Shown here: positions 1 to 11,440 of the stretch, one piece after another
How the letters are laid out: every line of letters starts with the position of its first letter
How positions within the stretch are numbered: position 1 is the stretch's first letter
From: Siphonodentalium dalli
Lineage: Eukaryota > Mollusca > Scaphopoda > Gadilida > Siphonodentaliidae
Assembly: GCA_032622095.1 (NCBI GenBank)
Contig: CP136069.1
Location: 31,128,342-31,192,341 of the forward strand
Length of the DNA stretch: 64,000 nucleotides
Direction: 5' to 3'
The notes under the pieces: model-generated
Told to the model about the DNA's origin: nothing
The model's input: only the letters and a program-made list of their open reading frames with translations
The model's database searches: none
Position numbers and translations under genes: made by a program

Positions 1-660
1 CCTTTAATTTTTTTAAATAAGTTAAAAAAAATTGAAAAACTAACACCATTATAACTCTGCCAAGGGTACCCCGAATCACCACACCAAATTTGATTAAATC
101 GGTCCAAAATCTTGTGTTATGTACTGGTAAATCTGTTTGGAGCAACATTAAATCCAATTCACCAATTGCCTTTGGACTTATGCCAATGTGCAAATAATCT
201 GATACATAAGGCTATGGCATCTAATTTAAAATAAAGATTCAACAATAAACATCACATGCTATTAACAGTAGACATGGACATCTGTGCTGCTATATAATTG
301 ATATTAATGGGTCAGTGGTGAGGTTGCTTATCTGTATACTAGGACACATTATTATTGTAAACTTAAATTGGACTCTCTTAACCCAAGTATTCCATGTCCA
401 GGTCACACCTACACATTTAACCCATGGGCTTGCTGGCTGTGGCGGTTTAGCATTACAGATTCTGTACCAGTGCATTCTCTTATATAAATGCCAGTGACCC
501 ATAAATTCCAATAATTTGTGTTATGTACATTTGTCTATAATAGTACATAACAGTATACTCTATAATTGAACACCAAAACTCTCATTTATCCGATCATATT
601 AAATTTTTATCGCCAAGGGATGGGTTAACATCTGCCGATCGTGATCGGCCTCTCGTTAGT
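1..660. repeat. Left arm of a long inverted repeat
   Basis: Reverse complement, with mismatches and indels, of 12480-13180. Shared words: ACACCAAATTTGATTAAATC, CTGCCGATCGTGATCGGCCT, TGTGTTATGTACATTTGTCT. Confidence 0.75.
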
Positions 661-787
661 TTTAGTATCTTATTATCCCGAAATTGGCAGAGGAATCTGC
701 ATAATCGAGGTTCCCAATGCGTGTACATCACAATATTCACCATTTGGAACTTCAATCAGTCTGTCTCCCATAGCAGATGAGGCCTAA

Positions 788-883
788 GCAGACTGATGTC
801 CCCAGAGGGTGAATTTGGTGATGCTAGCCCACTGTGCTGTGGGCTAGCATCACCAAATTCACCCTCTGGGGACCTCATTCTGC
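788..883. repeat. GCAGAATGAGG foldback hairpin
   Basis: Palindromic unit: GTCCCCAGAGGGTGAATT arm, GATGCTAGCCC near the centre, and the reverse arm ending CCTCATTCTGC. First of about 19 full or half copies in the window. Confidence 0.75.
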
Positions 884-885
884 AA

Positions 886-1429
886 ATGATAATATTTTGG
901 CATATAAACGGCCCATTCTGTTATTTATAAATTTCTTTAAGTCATTGGTCATTTGTTGAACTTATCTGAACATATCTCTCCAATAAATAGAACTCCTTCT
1001 ACACTTGTATTAAATAATCTGCCATATATGAATTGGCCTAATTATCATGAAAACCTGAACAAAAATGAATAATATACCATTCCAATGTATACATGTACTT
1101 TTGTATGCGATGGTTAAAATAGGGTCATTTTGGAAATAACCATGTATCGGCCCTCATAATTGGCTATAGCAATCAGCAATGCTGAACTCATTTGCTGAAG
1201 CAAACTGGGCCACCGCAAAGGGTTGCAGTAACAGATTTCTGAAGCCAAACAATCTGAAATAAGAAGACTAGTTCTTTGGCCTACATGTAAGGGTGAAGTT
1301 AGGTTTTTGGATCTGGAATAAAAATGAGGTATGACCAAGTCATACGGCGCCTCACTAAACATGATCAAACGTGGCAGAAAATGAAAATAGTCGTGCAAAG
1401 AATATAAAATAAGGAGAATATTTTGGTGA
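886..1429. other. Unassigned sequence
   Basis: No gene, RNA or complete element recognised. Open frames here lack any protein-like character. Confidence 0.5.
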
Positions 1430-2030
1430 TGATGATGGTTCCAATCAAACATTCGTGGTTTCTACCGGAGAACCTGGTTCAATGATGGTTAAAATACTTC
1501 CTTGGATGTCTGAACCAAATTTATCCCTTTGCCTTAACGAACTGGCAGTCAATAGTGTGATGAGCCTGTATTGGTTCTTCAATTCAGTTATAAAAGTGAT
1601 GAGCCTGTATTGGTTCTTCAATTCAGTTATAAAAGTATACATTGGAATGGTCTATTATTCATTTGGAGGGGATTGTTCAGGAAATATAAGCAGACAGATA
1701 ATAAAAGTGCTTATGGTCGTTTGTTGAACTTATTAACTGTCTGAACATTTCCTAAGCGGTAACTACTCATCAATCTTTAGTATAGAAGGGTTCATATTGA
1801 TACATGTAATTTCAAGTATTTCATAATGCCCAACTTGACGCAAGTAAACCTGTGAGCCCAAAATTTATTTCTGTGCAGATATCAAATTGTCTTGCATAAA
1901 AATCTAAGGAGCATGGTGCTATTTGTGGGGGCGTTTTTTTACCTCAAAAAGTATACAACTGCCCGAAATATTGGCTCAAAATAATAGCGATGCAGTTCAA
2001 ATTGGGGTGTTGTCGAGCGATTGTGTTTCT
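1430..2030. repeat. Dispersed repeat, copy 1
   Basis: Shares TTCCAATCAAACATTCGTGG, CTTGGATGTCTGAACCAAAT and GTGAGCCCAAAATTTATTTC with 7.6-8.8 kb, and its CATTGGAATGGTCTATTAT core with many units of the 41.5-59 kb array. No coding capacity found. Confidence 0.65.
1559..1637. repeat. Direct 39-bp duplication
   Basis: GATGAGCCTGTATTGGTTCT TCAATTCAGTTATAAAAGT twice in succession, inside a dispersed repeat whose other copy (8520) has the unit once and incompletely. Confidence 0.85.
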
Positions 2031-2224
2031 ATTAAGTTATAAGTCTTTATTTCATTTGTAAATTTTAGTTTTAATATGTTAACTGAACCTATCTTTCCGA
2101 GTTGAAACAAGCCAACATGCATATTTTGAACTAGACAGGATGTTGTGTGTGATAGAATTTCATGCAAAAGTTTGTGACTAAAAACATATTACGCAACATG
2201 TGGTGAATCGATCAACTTTAAATG

Positions 2225-2612
2225 TATCGTAGCATATAAACTTAATTAACGTATCGTAGCATATAAACTTAATTAACGTATCATCGTAGCATATAAACTT
2301 AATTAACGTATCGTAGCATATAAACTTAATTAACGTATCATCGTAGCATATAAACTTAATTAACGTATCATCGCAACATATAAACTTAATTAACGTATCA
2401 TCGTAGCATATAAACTTAATTAACGTATCATCGTAGCATATAAACTTAATTAACGTATCATCGTAGCATATAAACTTAATTAACGTATCATCGTAGCTTA
2501 TAAACTTAATTAACGTATCATCGTAGCTTATAAACTTAATTAACGTATCATCGTAGCTTATAAACTTAATTAACGTATCATCGTAGCATATAAACTTAAT
2601 TAACGTATCATG
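2225..2612. repeat. 30-bp minisatellite, 13 copies
   Basis: Unit GCATATAAACTTAATTAACG TATCATCGTA, with early units lacking TCA (27 bp) and late units carrying GCTTATAAAC. No spacers, so not a CRISPR. Confidence 0.92.
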
Positions 2613-3042
2613 TGTCTACATTAGTGGAACTCCGTCAATTAATTATTCGTTGATGTACATACTGTGATGATTGACTACCGCCCCAGTCTGAGTATTCGTG
2701 ACTGAGTGATTAGTTCTCACTGAGTATGACATTAATCAACCTAGTACATGAAGGTTTATCGAAATTGCTCTTGATATTTCGTCATTTGTTGTTGTTTTCT
2801 CTTAAGTTATTGATGGAGGCGATGTCTCGGAATGACTGGAAGATATGTCCACTTTCAAACCAAATTGCCATGCCACAGCCCAAAAGGAAATGCACTCGCA
2901 TGTTGGAATGTGCGATCTATTTATTGTGCCCTCATCTAAATTAATCCATTCTGTAGAAATGAATAGAGAAAAGCCATTAGTTTATCATTTCAAATATGGC
3001 ACATTGTTGTAATCACAGGGCCAAGAACCTACATTAGTACAT
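2613..3042. other. Unassigned sequence
   Basis: Nothing recognised; begins with a short ATTCG-rich stretch after the minisatellite. Confidence 0.5.
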
Positions 3043-3210
3043 ACACAGAACAACACGATGTGTAAATGGGTTTGTCGATACGGCACGAGTGCTGTCGCGG
3101 AAGGATAGAACGAGAGGCGCAAAGAGGTGCTTGCGCCTCGAGTTCTATCCTTCCGCGACAGAACGAGTGCCTTATCGACAAACCCATTTACACATCGTGT
3201 CGTTCTGTGT
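3043..3210. repeat. Near-perfect 168-bp palindrome
   Basis: Arms ACACAGAACAACACGATGTG TAAATGGGTTTGTCGATACG and GTTCTATCCTTCCGCGACAG pair almost throughout; loop of about 10 bp around GCAAAGAGGTGCTTGC. GC-richer than its surroundings; likely a foldback MITE. Confidence 0.8.
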
Positions 3211-4559
3211 TTATTACACGCTTCGTGTCCTAGAATCCGTGCATTAAAAATACAGGATCAGAATGTTTATTTAGGCTCACACATGGCATGTTTGTCATGT
3301 GTGATGATTCTTTTATTTAAATAGTTCCAGTTTCATGGTTGAAGCGAACGTCATTTTACGTCAACGAGATGCGTATGGAACGTACGTTCCATACTGATTA
3401 ATTAATATGGAACAGCAATAACACTGTACTTCTAGGAACAAGCGTGTAATAAATTACAAATCTCTAACTCGAAGTTGTTTTGATTTTAAATTGTTTTAAA
3501 CATCCCTCGCAGGATAAACATATTACATGAGCTGTGGAAATTGAAAATTCATAATGTTCATTTAAAATCAATAATAGTTGAAAACTCCTTTTTCTGATTT
3601 TGTCGTGCAAGAGCATGTAGTTGGGTGTAGGGTCAAGAATCGAACGCTCTACCACTACCATCGTTGGGAATGGGTGCCAATATGGTAATTTAATTTGCGA
3701 GTTTGGTGTGAACATAATAAAGAATGCTGTCTTTGTTGTGAAAGTTGTGCATTGAGTGTGGAATCGAAAGAGTAACGGTATATTCGGAAGATGGCGAATG
3801 AACACGGTATGGGAGGCCAAAATTCACATTTATTAATAATTGTGGTTCAGCGCAATTCAATTGCGCTGAAGCGCTATTATTGTTAAGCTAATTAATGCTC
3901 TTTTAATTTTTCAGTGGAGTGTAAATTTGATAAAAGAATGTTGAAAAGATTAAAATGTGCGGGAAGCGCGCGCTTTTCAAGATATCATATGATGGGCGGG
4001 AAGCGCACAATGGGGCCCACAGGCCTAAAATATCTTTATTGTTGGTTGGGGAGGGAGGGGGGGGGGGGGGTAGAAAATATAGTTTTATTGAAATGAAATG
4101 TTCCCACAAATGGGCCGCAGTGCCTAGGCCTGTGATCCTTGGGCTGCATGCTGAATACAGGATCCCAATATTTGGGGTCCGTTTGAGATCAAAATGTGCC
4201 GCAAGCCCCCTCCGTCGGTGAATAAAGGTATGTTTCAGTTAGTATACAGTAATGTTTAAAGTAATATGCTGACTTTGTTTCGTTCAATATGTGCATGCGT
4301 ATGTGTGGTGGGGTGTAGAAATACAGTTTAGTGAAATAAAGTGTTCACTCGTGCATCCAGTGACAAAAAAGAGAAGCATGACCATTCCATTTCTAATATA
4401 GAAATGATAATTTGTTCATTACTGCGGACACTAGAAAGTAACAAAGAACATTTATATACCCGTCATTTTGTGACGGGCAATCCCATAGTTATAAATATTA
4501 CTTAAATTTAGTCTAATAGTTAAATTTCTAGTAAAATATGAGGCATTTACTCTCCATCC
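3211..4559. other. Unassigned sequence
   Basis: No gene recognised. Contains a G-rich run (4049-4069) and a duplicated GCGCGCTTTTCAAGATAT / GGGAAGCGCAC motif near 3955-4010. Confidence 0.5.
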
Positions 4560-4795
4560 TATGCTTGGTAACTGGTATCTGGTTTTCAGCTTGTAGCATG
4601 TGATGATGCTACAGTGTGATTTAGGTATCTGGTTTTTGGCTTGTGTGTGATTATGATAAATTAGCTATCTGGTTTTCAGTGTGTAGTGTGGTGATCTAAT
4701 TTAGGTATCTGGTTTTCGGCTTGTGCGTGATTATGGTAATTTAGATACATGTATCTGGTTTTCAGTATGTAGTGCGTGATGACCATTTGAATGGG
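4560..4795. repeat. Degenerate minisatellite, about five copies
   Basis: Repeated GGTATCTGGTTTTCAGCTTG / GTGTGTGATTATG words with units of about 45-60 bp. Confidence 0.7.
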
Positions 4796-5049
4796 AATCT
4801 CTCTGAAACCCTGTGTTGATTTTCAATGTCTGATACTACACATCTTTCGCACATAAAATATTACTGATATGTAGTGAATGATACATTTGTCATTTATATT
4901 GTGGCCTGTAATTTGGTTTCTCGTGGATTCTGAGGTCATGTATATGACCTCAGACTCTGAATTTTACACAGTAAGTGAATCTGTTCATGCAACCTATTAA
5001 ATGACTACAATACATGTTGATAGTTTATGGTGATATGGTTAGCATACAT

Positions 5050-6115
5050 TAGTGCCCTGCGAATATTCGATTCGAGATTCGATTCGAAAGTCAAATTAGA
5101 TTCGAATTAGAGTCGAAATTGCTAACTCGAAATTTCGAATATACACTGATGGAAAAGTAGGCTGTTTACGGACAAGTACACACATCGATCTTAGTTGTTT
5201 TTGTGCCATTTAATTACCGAAAATGATGTATATATGCACCTTATAATTCTTATTGTACATCGCGATTATATATATTAAAGATAAGTATAGCCAGCAATTA
5301 GCCACTATAGGACTACTAAATACGCCTGAATTATAGCTTTGAAGATGGTAGCCAAAAGCTCGAAGATCACCGATGGACCGCTAGCGTTTTCCGCCGTCTA
5401 TCCGTCTCAGATTCTACATTATGTAGTATACATGTAGCTGAGAATTTGAACAACGCGTGTTCCGAAAAGTGCATTTTGGCGATGTTTTCTTTTGAAGTTT
5501 ACTTTCAATTTCGAGCGTTCTTTGACAAAATGTCGTCGTTATTCATGTTTATTTTAAACATGATAAAGCTGCAGGTAGTGCAGGAACTTACACGTGAGAT
5601 GAATGCAACCTGGTGTATAAATTGCAGGCATCTGGGACAATGACCCATCTATGGAATCATCTGTCCAAGAAGCATCCAGCACTACATAATCAGGTTACCC
5701 TGCGACTGTTGTTGCATCTTCAAGTTTATAACAACGGGTGATTCCGAATGTCGATTTGAAATTTTGCATGTACATGCAAACTGTACAAATTTCGTGTGAT
5801 TTTAGTTCTGATAATCCGTTTAGTGGTTATATATTAATCGACAGCCGCATGGACGTTTTTTTTTAATCTGCCTTTTTTCTCGACAATTATCATTTGAAGT
5901 TAATAGTATTGCAAACGACTGTTCATCGCCACATAAGATTTATGATGGAACTTTGTGCATGTAGTTGATAGAACGTTTCAATCGTCTAATCGTTGACAAA
6001 ACATGCCCAATTGAGAATGTAACACACAGATATGATTCGATTCGACATTCGATTCGATTTCCAGAATTCGATCCAATATTCGATTCGATCAAAATCTCCA
6101 ATTCGCAGGACCCTA
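5050..6115. mobile_element. hAT-type DNA transposon relic
   Basis: Termini TAGTGCCCTGCGAAT and ATTCGCAGGACCCTA are inverted copies of each other, and each is followed inwards by ATTCGATTCG-rich subterminal sequence. An exact 8-bp direct repeat GCATACAT flanks it (5042-5049 and 6116-6123), the target duplication expected of hAT elements. At about 5630-5690 (plus), after a TTGCAG acceptor-like site, a BED-finger-like stretch SGTMTHLWNHLSKKHPAL is readable, matching the second half of a BED zinc finger found in hAT transposases. At 1066 bp it is far too short for a full transposase. A fragment of a related terminus lies at about 22557. Confidence 0.8.
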
Positions 6116-6123
6116 GCATACAT

Positions 6124-6651
6124 GTATTTGGTTCAACTGACAAGCTTTCCATATGATATCATTTAGTTGGTTACTAAAACGTGTTTTTGTAATGTGTCGA
6201 GTTCCCATTATCTATAATTTCAATGTCTGACTTCTGAAGAATGGACTTGAATTAATATTTTAGATTCTCTATTTAGTATTTTAACTAATATACAACGTTT
6301 AATTAAATTAGAAGCAATAAGATGTGTGCCTGTGGCTGCCTGAAGTTAGATGTATCTACATGTACTTAACGAACAAACTAATTAAATTGTGAGTATTTGA
6401 CTGGGGACCAGACAACAGTAATGAAACTGGTGTAGTGATGACATTCGATAGGGACAAATGATCTTCAGTGATTAGTTATCAGATCTGAACACCAGAAATA
6501 ATTAGTAAAGGATTTCTCATGAGCGGCTACTATTAAAATATGTTAGTCAATTCCATGCCCAATGTAAAAAGTTTGGATGGGAATTTCGTGATTTGTTAAC
6601 TCCCACTTTTAGGAAAATTGGGTATACTGGATTGACTACATTGTCCGGGCA
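6124..6651. other. Unassigned sequence
   Basis: Nothing recognised between the hAT relic and the mariner-like MITE. Confidence 0.5.
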
Positions 6652-6653
6652 TA

Positions 6654-6829
6654 CAGTAATGCCCAAAGTAATTGACCACTTAATCACAGCAGAATTATGG
6701 GTAATTTTTCAGGATTTAGTCAGAAATATGGCTTGTTGCCATTCATCGGAAAGCTCTCGCCGACTAAATCCTGAAAAGCTACCCATAATTCTGCTGTGGT
6801 TAAGTGGTCAATAACTTTGGGCATTACTG
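6654..6829. mobile_element. Mariner-like MITE at TA
   Basis: Arms start CAGTAATGCCCAAAGTAATT and end CTTTGGGCATTACTG with TA on both sides; arms pair over about 70 bp (ACAGCAGAATTATGGGTA, TCAGGATTTAGTC). Confidence 0.75.
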
Positions 6830-7154
6830 TATATTTCAGGCATGGATGAATGAAATTTCGTATGGATGTTTGCCATCATGACTGCTTTCAAAAGAGGGGC
6901 AAAATTACATTTTCTGTTGTATTATCCTTCTTTATTTATCTGAAACAATGTAGGTTATTTGGTCCGTCCATGCAGTTATCTCAGCTTGACATGGGTTATA
7001 GGATCTGAATTAAATTTTGGAATTTTGACCATTGAATTTGTAGATTTGCTTTCAAAAGAGTGTCCAATGACGTTTGCATTTTTGCCTGACTTAAGGCCCT
7101 AGTTTGTAAATTTTTCCTGATTTTTGGCCGTCTGGCTCTTCTACTGATGGTCTT

Positions 7155-7364
7155 TTAACACTTTCAGTGCCAAGTCAAATTTTTGTATTGACCCATATTT
7201 CCTTGATAATTTGTTTATAATATGTCGATACATTGATAGAAAGAGCTCTAAGAGCTCTTTCCATCAATGTATCGCATTATTATAATCAATAAATTTGAAA
7301 AATGATCAAGGAAATATGGGTTGATACAAAAATCGGACTTGGCAGTTGGCACTGAAAGGGTTAA
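7155..7364. mobile_element. TTAA MITE, CAGTGCCA family
   Basis: Nearly palindromic 210 bp, ends TTAACACTTTCAGTGCCAAG and GGCACTGAAAGGGTTAA; arms pair over most of their length (ATTGACCCATATTTCCTTGA / CAAGGAAATATGGGTTGATA). Confidence 0.7.
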
Positions 7365-7599
7365 CCAGTGTTTTAAACATTATTTTTATGACTGATCTTG
7401 CAGGAGATTTGCAGAGGTCCTCGGTGTCCAAGCTGCGAATTATCGAAATTGCTTAAGATTTCAATCGTTCTGCTCTTGTAACTCCAAACATTTAATTTTC
7501 TTTAGTGTAATCCATTTATCCTCGTCCAACAGTCCAGATATTAAATGCTACAGCACATGTGGGATATTTCTATATATTCTATATTCTATTTGTTGGTGA

Positions 7600-8800
7600 T
7601 ATGTTGGTGATGATGATGATTCCAATCAAACATTCGTGGTTTCTACCGGAGAACTCTGTTCAATGATGGTTATAATCCTTCCTTGGATGTCTGAACCAAA
7701 TTTATCCCTTTGCCTTAAGGCCTTTTCACACTGCATTTACAGTGCGATACGCATTCGTCGAATTAAAACACACTGGAGGCAATGGATGCTTGCGCATGGC
7801 AGGCAGTTAACAAAATTAGCAGAGACGCTGCTTGAGGATTAACCCTTTACCCAACAAACCGGCCAAAAATGGCCAAATAAAGCTGCAACAGCCTAAATTA
7901 TCTTGGGTCTGTCTCAATAAAACCATACAAATATGGATATCATTGGAACCGGCTCATTGACCACATTGTGATGGTTACAGTTATGCCCTGTGCCAATGCA
8001 TTCTCTTATATATGCGAGTCGACCATAGGTCGCCTCGCATATATAAGAGAATGCATTGGCCTAAAAAAAATCTTTTTTTTAACACTTTTTACCATTTTTT
8101 CTTACATTCTTTAACAATTTTATAATTTTTAATGTGTTAAGCCAATGCATTCTCTTATATATGCGAGGCAACCTATGGTCGACTCGCATATATAAGAGAA
8201 TGCATTGGCACAGGGCCATTCTGTTGGGTAAAGGGTTAAATCTGTCCTAATCTGGTGGTGCATGCAAGATTTTGTCCTCGGTTCAGCTAATTCAGACTTT
8301 TCCAATGACTCTTTAGAATGAAGACTCTGGAAGCACAGGCAGTTTTCAGTCTGGTCAGTTTTGGGCTGGTCATAGTGCATCACTTCACCATGCAGTCATT
8401 TTTAACAATAATATGCGAATAACAAAAACTTGGAGTTAAACAGAAACATGAGTAACCGCAGAAAATTCCAGACGCATTGGTGCATGGCAAACCCCCAAAC
8501 TGGCAGTCAAGAATATTGTGATGAGCCTGTCAAGAACTCCTATTTATATTAAGTTAATTAATTTAAATTGAAGCATGATTTCATAATGCCAATCTTGGAA
8601 GTTGACATAAACCTGTGAGCCCACATTTTATTTCTGTCAAGATGTCAAAAGGTTTTGCAGAAAAATATAGGATTATGCTATATTTGGGGGCCACATGCCC
8701 GAAAAAGTGTACACTGCTCGAAATATAATCACACATGGTCCAAAATAATAGTTATGAAGTTCAAATTGGGGTTTTGTCCAGCGATTGTGTTTTTATGTGC
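7600..8800. repeat. Dispersed repeat, copy 2, interrupted by a MITE
   Basis: Same family as 1430-2030, with the 7839-8239 MITE inserted. Confidence 0.65.
7839..8239. mobile_element. piggyBac-like MITE at TTAA
   Basis: Inverted ends TTAACCCTTTACCCAACA and TGTTGGGTAAAGGGTTAA, with TTAA as target duplication. Inside are two opposed foldback hairpins starting CCCTGTGCCAATGCATTCTC. TTAA target plus CCCTTT termini are piggyBac features; no transposase is present. It is inserted in a dispersed repeat that also occurs, uninterrupted, around 1.43-2.03 kb. Confidence 0.8.
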
Positions 8801-8851
8801 CCATTTTTAACTCTTTCATTACTGTAGCTGTGCTGGCGCAGCATTAAAGAT

Positions 8852-8918
8852 CCTGTGTCCATGTATTCTCTTATATATGCGAGACTCGCATATATAATAG
8901 AATACATTGGCACAGGGT
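8852..8918. repeat. Solo CCTGTG...GCATTCTC hairpin
   Basis: Single short hairpin TATTCTCTTATATATGCGAG / CTCGCATATATAATAGAATA without the usual inner loop, outside any recognisable TTAA MITE. Confidence 0.65.
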
Positions 8919-8925
8919 TTTCTCA

Positions 8926-9900
8926 AATTTCAGGAAGCTCCAGTCATGAAAGGGTTAAAAAACGGAATGTGTTATGTTATTGGTAAGTTGGTCGGTGCTT
9001 TGTTCTGGATTGTAACTTTAGAATGTAATGAAATTTGTTGTGTGTTTACTGGCACAATATTGGTATTAAATGTTCAAATTCAGGTTCCGCCTGCCAAGTT
9101 TCACCAGAGTTATGACCCTTTGATGTAATTACCAGGGATGTGGTTTACCACACCCTAGCAATGCTCTGATCTTATTAAGTAATACTAATTAGAGTGTTTA
9201 TTAACGAGCTGAACCTGGATGAATACTACGGCTAGACAGGTCACACCTGTCCTCGGGCTACAATTTCCATTTTAAAGGGACTCCAGGCCTTCGAAGTGGG
9301 TTAATACACACACACAAGTCTGAAACATTGAACAAGTACCGGTACATTTAAATGAAAAATAAATTGACTTTGTTCTATTTTAATTATTAATAACTCTAAA
9401 AAGATGTTGCATGGTTATGTAAACATTGCTGTTACAGAGGAGTTAACTTTTGATTGTAAAAGGTAAAAGAATTGAACAAATATTCCAATTTGATAAAGTA
9501 TTCGCAATGTTTGACCCCCGTGTTCTTGGTGATGTTTTAGACTATATTTTTGTGTGGACGTTTACCCACCGAGTGCCTTGGGTCCCTTTAATAGTGGTTC
9601 TTTTTGTGAAGGGGTGCATTGCTCGAGACCCCACTGTAGACAAATTCATACCAGGTCAGTTCATAGCCATTGCAAAAACTAAATTACCAGGTGAAAAACA
9701 CATCTATGGACTAGGGTGCGATTGGTGGCTCAGTTCCTGTTCAATTGTAAAAATCCTGTCAATTTTCTGCTTACATTTATCTATTATTTATCTGATTTCC
9801 TTAAACAATGGTGGCGGCAGGGGATAGAATTTCAAAAATGACGCAACATGTGGTGAAGCAATAATCTTTAAATGTATCTTGAAATATCTTCAGTATTTGT
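8926..9900. other. Unassigned sequence with one 125-codon open frame
   Basis: The plus frame at 9450-9827 (start MIVKGKRIEQIFQFDK, hydrophobic tail IVKILSIFCLHLSIIYLISL) has no family I recognise, and no supporting splice sites or codon bias. Left unannotated as a gene. Confidence 0.4.
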
Positions 9901-10077
9901 ACTGTTACACGAATCCAAAAAGCAGGAAACAAGTCTGCATAATCACACCACCACGGAACATTGGATATTTATAATATTCATCCAGCCGCCAGTGTGTGTG
10001 ATGTCGAAGGCCGGGACCATCTGTTAGAAGCTGTCTTGGAGGTTTAGGGTAAAGCCTTGAAATAGTGTCTGTCATTT

Positions 10078-10170
10078 GCAGAATGAGGTCCACAGAGGGT
10101 GAATTTAGTGATGCTACCCCACATAGCGGGCTAGCATCACCAAATTCACCCTCCGGGGGCCTCATTCTGC
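10078..10170. repeat. GCAGAATGAGG foldback hairpin
   Basis: Full hairpin, arms GAATGAGGTCCACAGAGGG and CCGGGGGCCTCATTC, centre CCCCACATAGCGGGC. Confidence 0.75.
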
Positions 10171-10180
10171 TTACAACTCT

Positions 10181-10254
10181 GCAGAATGAGGTTCCCAGAG
10201 GGTGAATTTGGTGATGCTAACCCGCTATGCGTGGTAGCATCACTAAATTCACCC
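10181..10254. repeat. GCAGAATGAGG foldback hairpin, cut by the first gap
   Basis: The first arm and centre are present; the second arm is lost in the 100-N gap. Assembly probably failed in this palindrome. Confidence 0.72.
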
Positions 10255-10354
10255 NNNNNNNNNNNNNNNNNNNNNNNNNNNNNNNNNNNNNNNNNNNNNN
10301 NNNNNNNNNNNNNNNNNNNNNNNNNNNNNNNNNNNNNNNNNNNNNNNNNNNNNN
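10255..10354. other. Assembly gap, 100 N
   Basis: Exactly 100 N, a conventional gap of unknown size. It lies between a broken palindrome and an unrelated repeat, so the true sequence may be much longer. Confidence 0.98.
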
Positions 10355-11440
10355 CTTTAAAATAAATAACTCTAAACAGGATATGTGGCTAGAGAGACTT
10401 CACATATGTAGATTGGTGAAAATCCATCTTGAAATTACCAACTATACTACTGATCACCCCCCCCCCCCCCCCCCCCCCCCCTCCTCCAGCTCAACAAGTT
10501 CCCTCCCAACTGGGCTCCTGACTCCCAAGTCTTAGGTTGGAATTTCACAACCGACGCCTCAAACTTTCTCAATTGTTGGAAATTTCTAATCTCACAAGCA
10601 ACTTTTTATAAAACCATTTAGACATGTTTGAAGCCCAATTATCCATGGACCCAAAACACCATACATGTATGTCAGATTAATCAGTCAGGTGGTTCCAAGG
10701 TAGATGTTTTAATGAATTTGGTATTTCAATGATTTTATTAGGCACAAAATTGTTAACTCCCGATAGCCCCGCCATTTCTTGACAGGTTGACCTCATTTTA
10801 ACAAATCTGAATCTGTCACTAAAGGATCCTCATGACTGCTCCATACCATATGTAAGCTAAATAGTCCAACCTCTCTTGAGAAGACATTTTAAGAATTACT
10901 ATAGAGACATATAGTTATGTCCCTGGTCCCACCCTATTTAACCTGAATAAATTTTAATCCCAGACACCAAAGAAACCCTTCATACTAATACTAAATAGAC
11001 CTGATGGTCCTTGTGAAGGAATCATATTTAGAGGGAAACTGTCCTTCGCTTTATGTTAATAAAAATGTCAGATTTCACTTGACATGTGTTGCCATACCCT
11101 GCATACAGTTAGAGCCAAAGTAAATGCTTATTAATGATTCTGTCAAGAATTTGAGTAAATATTATTTTTGGGACCAGGGTGGCAGAAGCAGTGAACTTGA
11201 GTGAAGGGCCAGGGGGCACAACCTTCAGAAATGTAATGGCATTAGTTTTCCAATTTTCAAAAAATGTTAAACAATATATATATATAACTGACCATGGAGT
11301 TAAAGAATTTTTTTTATTTTTTTTGTTAATATTTTAATAAATGAAAGTAGTAATGACACTGTAGCTCAACTTGGAAAGGGAATAATTTAATGTATTAGTC
11401 AATGGAGCGATTAGGAATGTGGAAAGTTGAATGTATAATA
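10355..11440. repeat. Dispersed repeat (TTTGAACAAATCTGAA-type relative) and C tract
   Basis: A 25-C run (10457-10481) then sequence that recurs at 43260-43960 (GATATGTGGCTAGAGAG, CCTCTCTTGAGAAGACAT, ATTATCCATGGACCC). Confidence 0.7.

Noticed and set aside
2225-2612. Regular 30-bp repeat resembling a CRISPR
   Set aside because: The units are back to back with no unique spacers, and the genome is animal. It is a minisatellite.
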